Below are positions 7,524 to 14,348 of a stretch of DNA of 17,496 nt, piece by piece. Position 1 is the first letter of the stretch. Each line of letters begins with the position of its first letter. The notes under the pieces are model-generated. The model was not told where the DNA came from and ran no database searches. It worked only from the letters and a program-made list of their open reading frames with translations. Both the position numbers and the translations under genes were made by a program. Source of the DNA: Anaerolineae bacterium (GTDB taxonomy: Bacteria > Chloroflexota > Anaerolineae > Anaerolineales > E44-bin32); contig JAUVOZ010000021.1 in the NCBI GenBank assembly GCA_030598885.1, positions 1 through 17,496 of the forward strand, in the 5' to 3' direction.

Positions 7524-7913
7524 ATGCCACGTATTGAAGGTGTTGATTTACCACGTAACAAGCGAGCGGAAATTGGGTTGACCTACATCCATGGGATTGG
7601 TCGCACTACTGCGCGCAAGGCGCTTCTCGCCGCTGGTGTGAGCCCAGATCGTCGGTTGCGTGACTTGACTGAGGAAGAAATCACTTCGCTACGTGATTTC
7701 ATCGCACAGAATCTGACTGTCGAGGGCGACTTGCGGCGTGAAGTGCAAATGAACATCAAACGTCTAGTGGAGATCGGTTGCTACCGCGGTCTACGCCACA
7801 GGCGGGGTTTGCCGGTGCGGGGTCAACGAACCCGTACCAATGCCCGCACTCGCAAAGGGCCGAAGAAGACCGTCGCTGGTCGTGGACGACGGCGTAGTAC
7901 GAAGAAGAAGTAG
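7524..7913 (+). CDS. rpsM: 30S ribosomal protein S13
   Basis: S13 sits in the 30S head, contacts L5 across the subunit interface and reaches P-site tRNA with its basic tail. The start is ATG 7524 (MPRIEGVDLPRNKRAEIGLT) after AAGGA at 7512-7516; an in-frame upstream ATG at 7485 lies inside rpmJ. The 129-residue product has the helix-two-turn-helix core YIHGIGRTTARKALLAAGV and the signature YRGLRHRRGLPVRGQRTRTN. A lysine- and arginine-rich tail (GRGRRRSTKKK) makes it slightly longer than usual. A 129-base spacer follows before rpsK. Confidence 0.98.
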   Translation: MPRIEGVDLPRNKRAEIGLTYIHGIGRTTARKALLAAGVSPDRRLRDLTEEEITSLRDFIAQNLTVEGDLRREVQMNIKRLVEIGCYRGLRHRRGLPVRGQRTRTNARTRKGPKKTVAGRGRRRSTKKK

Positions 7914-8042
7914 GACGGGCAGCCGAAGTCAGCTGACACCGGGTGACGTAGGGGTCTCCTTCCACTCACGCGGCTGAAGTCTCCCGGGAAGCTGTAGGCT
8001 AACTGCGTTACTGGCGAGAGCAGAAAGGACAGGCAAGAATTT
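7914..8042 (+). promoter_or_regulatory. Structured spacer before rpsK (possible regulatory leader)
   Basis: This spacer separates rpsM from rpsK, which are normally almost adjacent. It contains AGCCG (7921-7925) pairing with CGGCT (7971-7975) and CCGGGTGA (7939-7946) facing TCACGCGG (7966-7973) with one mismatch. A perfect 10-base palindrome, GTCAGCTGAC, lies at 7928-7937. These pairings are not all compatible, so the spacer could switch between folds. A role in control of rpsK-rpsD is a guess; no known leader family was recognised. Confidence 0.25.
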
Positions 8043-8444
8043 ATGGCAACCAGAGGATCGGGTTCGAAACGGATAGGTTCACGCACGACCAAGCGGACGC
8101 TGTCGCACGGTCAGGCACACATCCATTCCACCTTCAATAATACGATCATCACCATTACCGATTCGCAGGGCAATGTAGCAGTCTCAGCCAGCGCTGGATC
8201 TGCTGGCTTCAAAGGTTCGCGTAAGAGTACACCTTATGCCGCGCGGCTGGCGGCACAGCAGGCCATCAAAGGAGCCAGGGCCCTTGGGCTGCAAGAAGTG
8301 GATTTGCTGGTGAGAGGACCAGGGCCTGGTCGGGAAGCGGCCATTCGAGCGATTCAAGCCTCCGAAGTGCGCGTGCGTTCGATAACCGATGTCACTCCGA
8401 TTCCACATAATGGCTGCCGACCACCAAAGAAACGCCGCGTTTGA
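8043..8444 (+). CDS. rpsK: 30S ribosomal protein S11
   Basis: S11 lies on the 30S platform near the Shine-Dalgarno helix. The 133-residue product has standard length and the conserved blocks GQAHIHSTFNNTIITITDSQG (about 22-42), AGSAGFKGSRKSTPYAAR, DLLVRGPGPGREAAIRAI and the C-terminal TPIPHNGCRPPKKRRV. The nearest clear ribosome-binding site, AAAGGA at 8024-8029, is 13 bases before the ATG, rather far. It heads the rpsK-rpsD part of the alpha operon. Confidence 0.98.
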   Translation: MATRGSGSKRIGSRTTKRTLSHGQAHIHSTFNNTIITITDSQGNVAVSASAGSAGFKGSRKSTPYAARLAAQQAIKGARALGLQEVDLLVRGPGPGREAAIRAIQASEVRVRSITDVTPIPHNGCRPPKKRRV

Positions 8445-8461
8445 TCAATGGAAGGATTATG

Positions 8462-9100
8462 ATGGCGAAGTATACCGGACCAGTTTGTAAACTATGTCGA
8501 CGGGAAGGTGAGAAACTCTTCCTTAAAGGACAACGATGCTTTACGCCCAAATGTGCATTTGTACGTCGGGGTTATCCGCCTGGCGAGCACGGGCGTGAGG
8601 CTCAATACCGCCGCCGTCGGGTATCAGACTATCAGCGGCAGCTACGCGAGAAGCAGAAGACACGTCGTATCTATGGAGTGACAGAGCGACAGTTCCGCCG
8701 CTATTATCGGTCAGCGGTTAAGAAACGGGGACTTACCGGCGCGAATCTGCTCCAGATGCTTGAACGCCGATTGGATAACGTCGTCTATCGACTCGGCTAC
8801 GCTGAGAGCCGAGCACAAGCAAGGCTACTTGTGGCCCATGGACATTTTGATGTTAACGGTCGACGAACTGACATTTCCTCGATGCTTGTCCGGTCAGGTG
8901 ATCAAATTGAAGTCCGAGAGGGCTCGAGGAAGCGTACTTATTTCAAAGACCTCCCTTCTGTAGCCGAGGCTCGAACCCTGCCTCGTTGGCTGGAGCGCGA
9001 CCTGACGACCCTCAGCGGCAACGTACTGCAGATGCCTGAGCGCAGGGATATTGATGCTACTCTGAACGAGCAGTTGATCATCGAGTATTATTCGCGCTGA
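8462..9100 (+). CDS. rpsD: 30S ribosomal protein S4, zinc-binding form
   Basis: S4 nucleates assembly of the 30S body and, with S5, guards decoding accuracy. The start is ATG 8462 (MAKYTGPVCKLCRREGEKLF), six bases after GGAAGG at 8450-8455; ATG 8459 is in frame but too close. The 212-residue product has an N-terminal zinc site (C9, C12, C26, C31), spaced as in Thermus S4. Also present are KQKTRRIYGVTERQFRRYY and an S4 RNA-binding domain (about 100-165; MLERRLDNVVYRLG, VAHGHFDVNGR). It ends LNEQLIIEYYSR, as is usual. Confidence 0.98.
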   Translation: MAKYTGPVCKLCRREGEKLFLKGQRCFTPKCAFVRRGYPPGEHGREAQYRRRRVSDYQRQLREKQKTRRIYGVTERQFRRYYRSAVKKRGLTGANLLQMLERRLDNVVYRLGYAESRAQARLLVAHGHFDVNGRRTDISSMLVRSGDQIEVREGSRKRTYFKDLPSVAEARTLPRWLERDLTTLSGNVLQMPERRDIDATLNEQLIIEYYSR

Positions 9101-9265
9101 TGGTGACTATTGCTTTGTCAAAGGATGGTCAACGGTATCATTGAGGATAAACAAAGCACAAGGTTGGAATTGATAGGTTGCTCTCGGGTGAGTGAATGTA
9201 CACACAATCGATCTCGCCCATATCAAGATCAGTCGCAGACGACCAACGAGGGTAGCCTGCTAGGG

Positions 9266-9295
9266 CACGGCCCAAGGGCCGTGAATCACGGAGGG
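9266..9295 (+). promoter_or_regulatory. Alternative hairpins overlapping the rpoA ribosome-binding site
   Basis: In the 200-base spacer upstream of rpoA, CACGGCCC (9266-9273) and GGGCCGTG (9276-9283) form a nearly continuous inverted repeat. The right arm can instead pair as CCGTG (9279-9283) with CACGG (9287-9291), and that second hairpin would take up the first bases of the GGAGGG ribosome-binding site at 9290-9295. The two hairpins are mutually exclusive. Control of rpoA translation by this switch is inference. Confidence 0.35.
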
Positions 9296-9300
9296 ATAAA

Positions 9301-10272
9301 GTGGCTGTATCCATGAACATGGTCATGCCCAAGATCGAGCGGGAAGCTGTTGCTCGTAACTATGGTAAGTTCATCATCAGTCCGCTTGAAAGTGGCTATG
9401 GCATTACCATTGGAAACACGCTGCGGCGGGTGCTCCTTTCATCTCTGGAGGGCGTCGCGGTTACTTCGATCCGGGTCACCGATGTTCCACATGAGTTTTC
9501 AAACATTCCTGGGGTTCGTGAGGATGTTCTCCAGCTCATGTTAAACATAAAGAGGCTTCGCCTAATTCTGCAGGATGGGGATTCGGCTCGATTACGGCTT
9601 GAGGTGCAGGGTGAAGGCGTAGTAACCGCAGCTGACATAATCGCGCCAGCTGAGGTGGAAATCGTCAATCCAGAGCTTTATTTATTCACGGTTGATGATG
9701 ATAAAGCTCACTTGGAAATCGAGATGAACGCCCAAGCCGGACGTGGCTACTCGCCTTCAGATGAACGGGGTCGGTTGCCAATAGGCGAGCTCCCAACCGA
9801 TGCCATATTCAGTCCAGTTCGCCGAGTGAATTTCGAAGTCGGGCGGGCGCGCGTTGGGCAGGACACCAGTTTTGATAGCTTGATGATTGAGATCTGGACC
9901 GACGGCACGGTCAAGCCCGAAGAGGCACTCAGTAAGAGCGCTCAGATCTTGATGGCCCATCTACGCGACATTTCTGGTGTGACCGAAGAGACCTTAATGA
10001 TGGCTGCGGCTGAGGAAGAAGAACCAGGGTTGGCGGATGAGGTATATGAAATCCCGATTGAGAATCTTGACCTCTCGGTACGTGTCTTCAACTCACTCAA
10101 ACGGACTGGGATTACCAATGTGGGTGAGATTATCGATATGTTGGAGCGGGGCTCAGATGCGATGCTCTCTATTCGAAATTTCGGTGAGAAAAGCCTTCAA
10201 GAGTTGAAGGAGCGATTACAGGAAAAGGGTTACCTGCAGGATGAGGAAGAGACGGTAGTTGAGGAGGAGTGA
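9301..10272 (+). CDS. rpoA: DNA-directed RNA polymerase subunit alpha
   Basis: The alpha subunit dimerises to scaffold RNA polymerase and contacts activators and UP elements. The start is GTG 9301 (MAVSMNMVMPKIEREAVARN), five bases after GGAGGG. The 323-residue product has the N-terminal assembly domain (about 1-240) with GYGITIGNTLRRVLLSSLEG (32-51). An acidic linker (AAAEEEEPG) leads to the C-terminal domain (about 254-315) with LKRTGITNVGEIIDML and IRNFGEKSLQELKERL, the helix-hairpin-helix DNA-binding part. The acidic tail EEETVVEEE is unremarkable. The stop precedes the rplQ ATG by five bases. Confidence 0.98.
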   Translation: MAVSMNMVMPKIEREAVARNYGKFIISPLESGYGITIGNTLRRVLLSSLEGVAVTSIRVTDVPHEFSNIPGVREDVLQLMLNIKRLRLILQDGDSARLRLEVQGEGVVTAADIIAPAEVEIVNPELYLFTVDDDKAHLEIEMNAQAGRGYSPSDERGRLPIGELPTDAIFSPVRRVNFEVGRARVGQDTSFDSLMIEIWTDGTVKPEEALSKSAQILMAHLRDISGVTEETLMMAAAEEEEPGLADEVYEIPIENLDLSVRVFNSLKRTGITNVGEIIDMLERGSDAMLSIRNFGEKSLQELKERLQEKGYLQDEEETVVEEE

Positions 10273-10277
10273 AGGTA

Positions 10278-10658
10278 ATGCGGCACCGAGTAGCAGGACG
10301 CCGGTTAAATCGATCTTCAGGACATCGTAAAGCTTTACGGCGCAATCTAATTACTGAGCTATTCCGTCATGAGCGCATTCGAACCACGCAGGCGAAGGCT
10401 TCCGCTGTTCGTGGTGCGGCCGAGAAGCTGATCACCAGCGCCAAGCGAAGTAACGCTGCAGGGGATGAAGCGAAAATCGTCCACGCTCGCCGATTGGCAA
10501 AAAACCGCCTCAGCGATCCGGAGATGGTTAAGAAGCTCTTTGATGAAATCGCGCCACGTTATACCGACCGACCGGGAGGTTACACTCGGATCCTCAAGCT
10601 TGGCCCGCGAGCAGGCGACGCGGCCGAGATGGTGTTGCTTGAGTTGGTGGAAGAGTAA
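10278..10658 (+). CDS. rplQ: 50S ribosomal protein L17
   Basis: L17 is a 23S rRNA-binding protein near the exit of the peptide tunnel. I chose ATG 10278 (MRHRVAGRRLNRSSGHRKAL), eight bases after GGAGGAG at 10263-10269. GTG 10269 would overlap the rpoA stop as GTGA and add three residues. The 126-residue product has the conserved N-terminus, RNLITELFRHERIRTTQAKA, and the C-terminal RYTDRPGGYTRILKLGPRAGDAAEMVLLELV block, all typical. Confidence 0.98.
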   Translation: MRHRVAGRRLNRSSGHRKALRRNLITELFRHERIRTTQAKASAVRGAAEKLITSAKRSNAAGDEAKIVHARRLAKNRLSDPEMVKKLFDEIAPRYTDRPGGYTRILKLGPRAGDAAEMVLLELVEE

Positions 10659-10687
10659 GCCAGGCGAGCGCCCTAGGGAGCACGCCG

Positions 10688-11431
10688 ATGGAACTTTATA
10701 AATCGATCATCGCATACGACGGTACAGAGTTCCGGGGATTTCAGCGACAAGCACAGGGCATACGAACTGTGCAGGCTGTGGTCGAGGACGCTCTGCGAAA
10801 TGTGGGTTGGCAAGAGCGTTCGATCATGGCTGCTGGTCGGACCGACGCTGGTGTTCATGCCCGAGGGCAAGTGATCGCTTTCGAGCTAGCATGGCAGCAC
10901 GAAGCTATTCGTCTTACACAGGCGCTTAACGCCAATCTGCCGTCAGACGTGGCCGTGCGCCTTACCAATGTCGCTCCGCCAGGTTTTCACCCCCGGTTTT
11001 CAGCCAAGCGACGCTGTTATCGCTACACGCTGATTACTTCGCCTGTTCGCGACCCGCTGGGTGAACGTTACGCATGGCGCATCTGGCCTGAACCCAAACT
11101 GGATGCGATGGAAGCGGCTGCGGCCACCCTGGTAGGTCGTTGGGATTTCGTTGCTTTTGGGCGAGCGCCTATTCCAGATGGGCATACAGTGCGCCAGGTT
11201 TTTCGGGCTCACTGGCGGCAGGAGCGGGAAGTCCTGGTTTTCGAGATTGAAGCCGACGCCTTCCTGTATCACATGGTTCGTCGTCTGGTGGCGGCCATGC
11301 TAGATGTGGGGGCAGGTCGCCTGAGCGCTCATGATCTCCAGGTTTTGCTCGAGGATCCCGAGCTTCGCTGGGAGGGGCAGATCGCTGCGGCTCAAGGTCT
11401 ATGTCTTGAAGCTGTTAGTTACGATGAGTGA
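10688..11431 (+). CDS. truA: tRNA pseudouridine(38-40) synthase TruA
   Basis: TruA isomerises uridines 38-40 in the anticodon stem-loop of many tRNAs. The 247-residue product has the family motifs: IIAYDGTEFRGFQRQ (7-21), the catalytic GRTDAGVHARGQ with Asp53, KRRCYRYTLITSPVRDP (in the middle domain), and FLYHMVRRLVAAMLDVG near the C-terminus. Length is normal. AGGGAG at 10675-10680 is seven bases before the ATG. It lies between rplQ and rplM, an order common in Chloroflexota and Firmicutes-like genomes, and was probably transcribed with them. Confidence 0.97.
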   Translation: MELYKSIIAYDGTEFRGFQRQAQGIRTVQAVVEDALRNVGWQERSIMAAGRTDAGVHARGQVIAFELAWQHEAIRLTQALNANLPSDVAVRLTNVAPPGFHPRFSAKRRCYRYTLITSPVRDPLGERYAWRIWPEPKLDAMEAAAATLVGRWDFVAFGRAPIPDGHTVRQVFRAHWRQEREVLVFEIEADAFLYHMVRRLVAAMLDVGAGRLSAHDLQVLLEDPELRWEGQIAAAQGLCLEAVSYDE

Positions 11432-11448
11432 AAGTAGGAGTGGTAAAC

Positions 11449-11886
11449 GTGCAGAAGACGTATTATCCCAAACCTGGTGATATCACCCATGATTGGTATG
11501 TGATTGATGCTGCCGGCCAGAATCTGGGTCGGTTGGCTACCCGGGTGGCGCGCATCCTTCTCGGTAAGGATAAACCGCAATTCACCCCCGGGGTGGACCT
11601 TGGCGATTTCGTGATTGTCATCAACGCCGGAAAGGTCGCGGTCACCGGAAAGAAGCTCGACAATAAATTTTACTATCGCCATTCGGGTTATCCTGGAGGG
11701 TTGAAAAAGATTAGCCTGCGCAACCAACTGGCGAAATACCCCGACCGGGTGATCCGGGCTGCTGTTTGGGGCATGCTCCCCCACAACCGTTACGGCCGCA
11801 AGATTCTGAAGAAGCTAAAGATCTACCCAAGTTCGGAGCACCCGCACGCCGCCCAGAAACCTAAACAACTAGTATTAGGTGGGTAA
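11449..11886 (+). CDS. rplM: 50S ribosomal protein L13
   Basis: L13 is an early-assembly 23S rRNA-binding protein. I place the start at GTG 11449 (MQKTYYPKPGDITHDWYVID), eight bases after AGGAG at 11436-11440. A GTG at 11428 overlapping the truA stop would add seven atypical residues. The 145-residue product has GQNLGRLATRVARILLGKDKP, GDFVIVINAGKVAVTGKK, YRHSGYPGGLK and AVWGMLPHNRYGRKILKKLKIY. Normally rpsI follows within a few dozen bases; here nearly 200 bases intervene. Confidence 0.97.
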   Translation: MQKTYYPKPGDITHDWYVIDAAGQNLGRLATRVARILLGKDKPQFTPGVDLGDFVIVINAGKVAVTGKKLDNKFYYRHSGYPGGLKKISLRNQLAKYPDRVIRAAVWGMLPHNRYGRKILKKLKIYPSSEHPHAAQKPKQLVLGG

Positions 11887-11946
11887 TCGAAGGAACGATT
11901 TGGATCGAAGATTAAGTAATCATTCTTGATTGTGACTAATAAACCC

Positions 11947-12043
11947 ACCCTCCCGCAGGTTATGAGAGAGAGCATGTGTGGGTTTGAATATCCGATCGAA
12001 ACGCGATTCTTTATCAAAACAACATTAAAATCTGCGAGAGGAT
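11947..12043. mobile_element. 97-bp element with terminal inverted repeats, copy 1 (MITE-like)
   Basis: The left end ACCCTCCCGCAGGTT (11947-11961) is mirrored by AATCTGCGAGAGGAT (12029-12043), which pairs at 13 of 15 positions if one G-T is allowed. The whole element aligns without gaps to 14052-14148, with 81 of 97 bases identical by eye. It carries no coding capacity. It separates rplM from rpsI, and its right end supplies an in-frame ATG upstream of rpsI that has no ribosome-binding site. A non-autonomous transposable element is the simplest reading; a structured RNA element is the alternative. Confidence 0.6.
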
Positions 12044-12083
12044 GAGCAGTAACTCGCGATATAATAATAACAGGAAGGTAATA

Positions 12084-12476
12084 ATGTCTGTTCAGTACTA
12101 TGAAGGCATCGGTCGCCGTAAGACCAGCAGCGCTCGTGTGCGGATTATGACCGGCACCGGCCAATACATCATCAATGATAAGCAGGCGGAAGCCTATTTT
12201 CCCCGGCTTATGGACATGAAAAAAATCGTGGCTCCGCTACTTGCGGCTGAAATGGAGGATCGATTCGACATCTCGGTGAAGGTGAAAGGTGGTGGTATCA
12301 CCGGACAGGCGGGTGCCGTGTGCCACGGTTTAGCCCGGGCGTTGGTGAAGATGGATCCGGAGTTACGACCTGTGATGCGTGCCGGCGGTTTACTGACCCG
12401 TGATTCACGGATGAAGGAACGCAAGAAACCCGGTCTTAAACGAGCCCGTAAGGCGCCGACCTACACCAAGCGTTAA
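12084..12476 (+). CDS. rpsI: 30S ribosomal protein S9
   Basis: S9 sits in the 30S head and its C-terminal tail reaches P-site tRNA. The start is ATG 12084 (MSVQYYEGIGRRKTSSARVR) after AGGAAGG at 12072-12078; an in-frame ATG at 12042 lies in the repeat element and lacks a ribosome-binding site. The 130-residue product has standard length. It contains the conserved VKGGGITGQAGAVCHGLARAL segment, RDSRMKERKKPGLKRARKAP and the obligatory Lys-Arg ending. A strong hairpin terminator follows directly. Confidence 0.98.
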   Translation: MSVQYYEGIGRRKTSSARVRIMTGTGQYIINDKQAEAYFPRLMDMKKIVAPLLAAEMEDRFDISVKVKGGGITGQAGAVCHGLARALVKMDPELRPVMRAGGLLTRDSRMKERKKPGLKRARKAPTYTKR

Positions 12477-12501
12477 CTGAGTTGAAGGACAATGGATGAA
12501 C

Positions 12502-12540
12502 CGGTCGGGGAACAACAAGTTCCCCGACCGTTGTATTTCT
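12502..12540 (+). terminator. Rho-independent terminator after rpsI
   Basis: CGGTCGGGGAAC (12502-12513) and GTTCCCCGACCG (12519-12530) form a perfect 12-bp stem with a five-base AACAA loop, followed by the T-rich TTGTATTTCT. It ends the ribosomal cluster. The following gene starts only 14 bases after it with its own strong ribosome-binding site, so some read-through is plausible. Confidence 0.88.
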
Positions 12541-12553
12541 CCCGGAGGAACTT

Positions 12554-14008
12554 GTGGCTACAGGAATCACGATCGTTGGCTTGGGTCCAGGCGACCCATC
12601 ACTGCTCACCCGTGAGGCGTGGCAGGTGCTCTCAAAGGTCGAGGAGATCTACCTTCGCACAGGTGACCATCCAGTTGTCGAGCACCTCCCGTCAGGATTG
12701 GCGTTGCAGACGTTCGATTCTCTCTACATGGAACTGGATGATTTTGAGGCGGTCTATAGCGCGATCGTGGCGAAGTTGCTCGATTTAGCCAATCGTCCAG
12801 ATGGGGTCGTTTACGCTGTACCAGGGGACCCGACAGTTGGGGAAGCGACGGTGAAGACCTTACACCAGACCGCGGCTGAAGCCGGGCTGTCGTTCAAGAT
12901 TATTCACGGAATCAGCTTCGTCGAACCGTGTCTGGCATTGGTCGGGATCGACGCGCTGGATGGTCTGCATATCGCTGATGCTCTCGAACTAGCAACCGGG
13001 CACCATCCGCCCTTCTCACCGGATTCACCAGTCCTGATTGGTCAACTGTACTCGCGTTTGGTAGCAGCGGATGTCAAGCTCACCCTGATGAATCAATACC
13101 CTGACGACCACCCGGTTCAACTGATCCATGCCGCCGGGACACCGGAAGCTAAGGTTGAAGCACTTCCACTGCACGCTGTCGATCGCAGTCCACATATTGG
13201 GGGCATGACGGCGCTATACCTGCCCCCGCTCCCAACGGAATCAGCCTTTGAGAGTTTCCAACAGACGGTGGCTCACTTACGAGCGCCTGACGGCTGTCCC
13301 TGGGACCGTGAACAAACCCATCAGACCTTGCGAACGAATCTCTTGGAAGAGACATATGAAGCCCTCCAGGCGATCGACGTGGAGGACATGCTTGCCCTGC
13401 GGGAGGAGTTGGGTGACCTACTGCTCCAGATCGTTCTACATACGCAGATCGCCACAGAGGAGGGCGATTTCTCCATGGCGGAGGTGATCGCTGGGATCCA
13501 GGCCAAGATCATTCGCCGTCATCCTCACGTCTTCGGTGATGTAAGTGCGGTCAGCGTGGACCATGTCCTCCACAATTGGGAGGCACTCAAGGCGACTGAA
13601 CGCCAGGCCGAGGGAACTGGGAAGGGGATCCTGGATGGGGTTCCCCTTGGCTTACCGGCTTTGTCCCAGGCGGCTGAGATTCAGGAGCGCGTAGTGCGGG
13701 TCGGCTTTGATTGGCCTGATATTGACGGCGTCCAGGCGAAGATTGCCGAGGAGCTAGAGGAGGTGCAGCAGGCAGCAGATCCTAAAGAGCGAGCTTCCGA
13801 AATGGGGGATCTCCTGTTCGCGGTTGTGAACTATGCTCGTTGGCTAGGCGTGGACCCTGAAGCCGCTTTACGGGAGGCGAACCTTCGCTTCCGCCGTCGC
13901 TTCAGTCATCTGGAGGCTGTGGCCAAGGCTGAAGGTCGTGACTTAGCCAGGATGACATTGGAGGAAATGGATGCCCTGTGGGAGGAAGCTAAGGGGAGGG
14001 AGGATTGA
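12554..14008 (+). CDS. mazG: YabN-type fusion: tetrapyrrole methylase domain + MazG nucleotide pyrophosphohydrolase
   Basis: MazG enzymes hydrolyse nucleoside triphosphates to monophosphates and pyrophosphate, thought to clear damaged or alarmone-related nucleotides. Residues 1-225 form a SAM-dependent tetrapyrrole-methylase-like domain (ITIVGLGPGDPSLLT at 5-19, YAVPGDPTVGE at 87-97). Residues 236-484 hold two MazG-like units. The first has HLRAPDGCPWDREQTHQTL and the metal-binding pattern E265/E266/E269 with E285/D288. The second has EELEEV at 399-404 and SEMGDLLFAVVNYAR. This architecture matches B. subtilis YabN; the methylase substrate is unknown. The start is GTG 12554, five bases after GGAGG. 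Confidence 0.93.
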   Translation: MATGITIVGLGPGDPSLLTREAWQVLSKVEEIYLRTGDHPVVEHLPSGLALQTFDSLYMELDDFEAVYSAIVAKLLDLANRPDGVVYAVPGDPTVGEATVKTLHQTAAEAGLSFKIIHGISFVEPCLALVGIDALDGLHIADALELATGHHPPFSPDSPVLIGQLYSRLVAADVKLTLMNQYPDDHPVQLIHAAGTPEAKVEALPLHAVDRSPHIGGMTALYLPPLPTESAFESFQQTVAHLRAPDGCPWDREQTHQTLRTNLLEETYEALQAIDVEDMLALREELGDLLLQIVLHTQIATEEGDFSMAEVIAGIQAKIIRRHPHVFGDVSAVSVDHVLHNWEALKATERQAEGTGKGILDGVPLGLPALSQAAEIQERVVRVGFDWPDIDGVQAKIAEELEEVQQAADPKERASEMGDLLFAVVNYARWLGVDPEAALREANLRFRRRFSHLEAVAKAEGRDLARMTLEEMDALWEEAKGRED

Positions 14009-14051
14009 TGTTGTTGGGGGATTTCATAGATCAGACGTGACTACTCAGCCT

Positions 14052-14148
14052 ACCCTTCCGCAGGTTATGACTGAGAGCATTTATTGGTTTGAATATCCGG
14101 TCGAGACGCGATTTTATGTCAAAACAACATCTAAACCTGCGGGAGGGT
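14052..14148. mobile_element. 97-bp element with terminal inverted repeats, copy 2 (MITE-like)
   Basis: The ends ACCCTTCCGCAGGTT (14052-14066) and AACCTGCGGGAGGGT (14134-14148) are inverted repeats matching at 14 of 15 positions, better preserved than in copy 1. The centre shares TTGAATATCCG-TCGA-ACGCGATT and TCAAAACAACAT with copy 1. The seven bases GTGACTA occur 15 bases before the left end of both copies. No clear target-site duplication was identified. Confidence 0.6.
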
Positions 14149-14207
14149 GAGTTACGATCAGACACCCTATCATTCCCAGATCTACTTCATCAATACTTCG
14201 GCCACAC

Positions 14208-14280
14208 CCTGAACCCCTCGGCGGAGCTTGTCCTGAGCCCCTCGACACAGCTCGGGACCTTCGGCAAAGGTCGAAGGGGC
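14208..14280. repeat. Cluster of 24-bp GC-rich repeats, last one inverted
   Basis: Unit 1 (14208-14231, CCTGAACCCCTCGGCGGAGC…) and unit 2 (14232-14255, CCTGAGCCCCTCGACACAGC…) are head-to-tail and agree at 18 of 24 bases. They are followed by CCTTCG-(8)-CGAAGG (14258-14277), a small hairpin whose right half resembles the unit in the opposite orientation. On the minus strand it reads as GAGGGGCTCAGGACAAGCTC-like blocks. Confidence 0.5.
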
Positions 14281-14303
14281 AAACTCATAGAATGACCGCT
14301 CTG

Positions 14304-14348
14304 AAAAAAGCCCACACCCATTCCTTGGGCAATTAGGCCTATGTGGGC
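14304..14348 (-). terminator. Rho-independent terminator of the lipoprotein gene
   Basis: Read on the minus strand, GCCCACA (14348-14342) and TGTGGGC (14316-14310) form a 7-bp stem around a 25-base loop that can fold further, followed immediately by six T residues (14309-14304). It begins 12 bases after the lipoprotein stop codon. On the + strand there is no T tract, so it serves the minus strand only. Confidence 0.75.

Noticed and set aside
11947..12043. Integron attC site as an explanation for the 97-bp element
   Set aside because: The arms lack the GTTRRRY/RYYYAAC core sites and there is no integrase or cassette array nearby.
12060..12065. Perfect TATAAT before rpsI
   Set aside because: Transcription would start at or inside the ribosome-binding site, and no convincing -35 box lies 16-18 bases upstream.
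12042..12083. Upstream in-frame ATG for rpsI inside the 97-bp element
   Set aside because: No good ribosome-binding site, and the added residues (SSNSRYNNNRKVI) are not part of S9; AGGAAGG precedes ATG 12084.
14089..14295. Open frame on the + strand through the second repeat copy
   Set aside because: It starts with TTG inside the inverted-repeat element, has no ribosome-binding site, and runs through GC-rich repeats.
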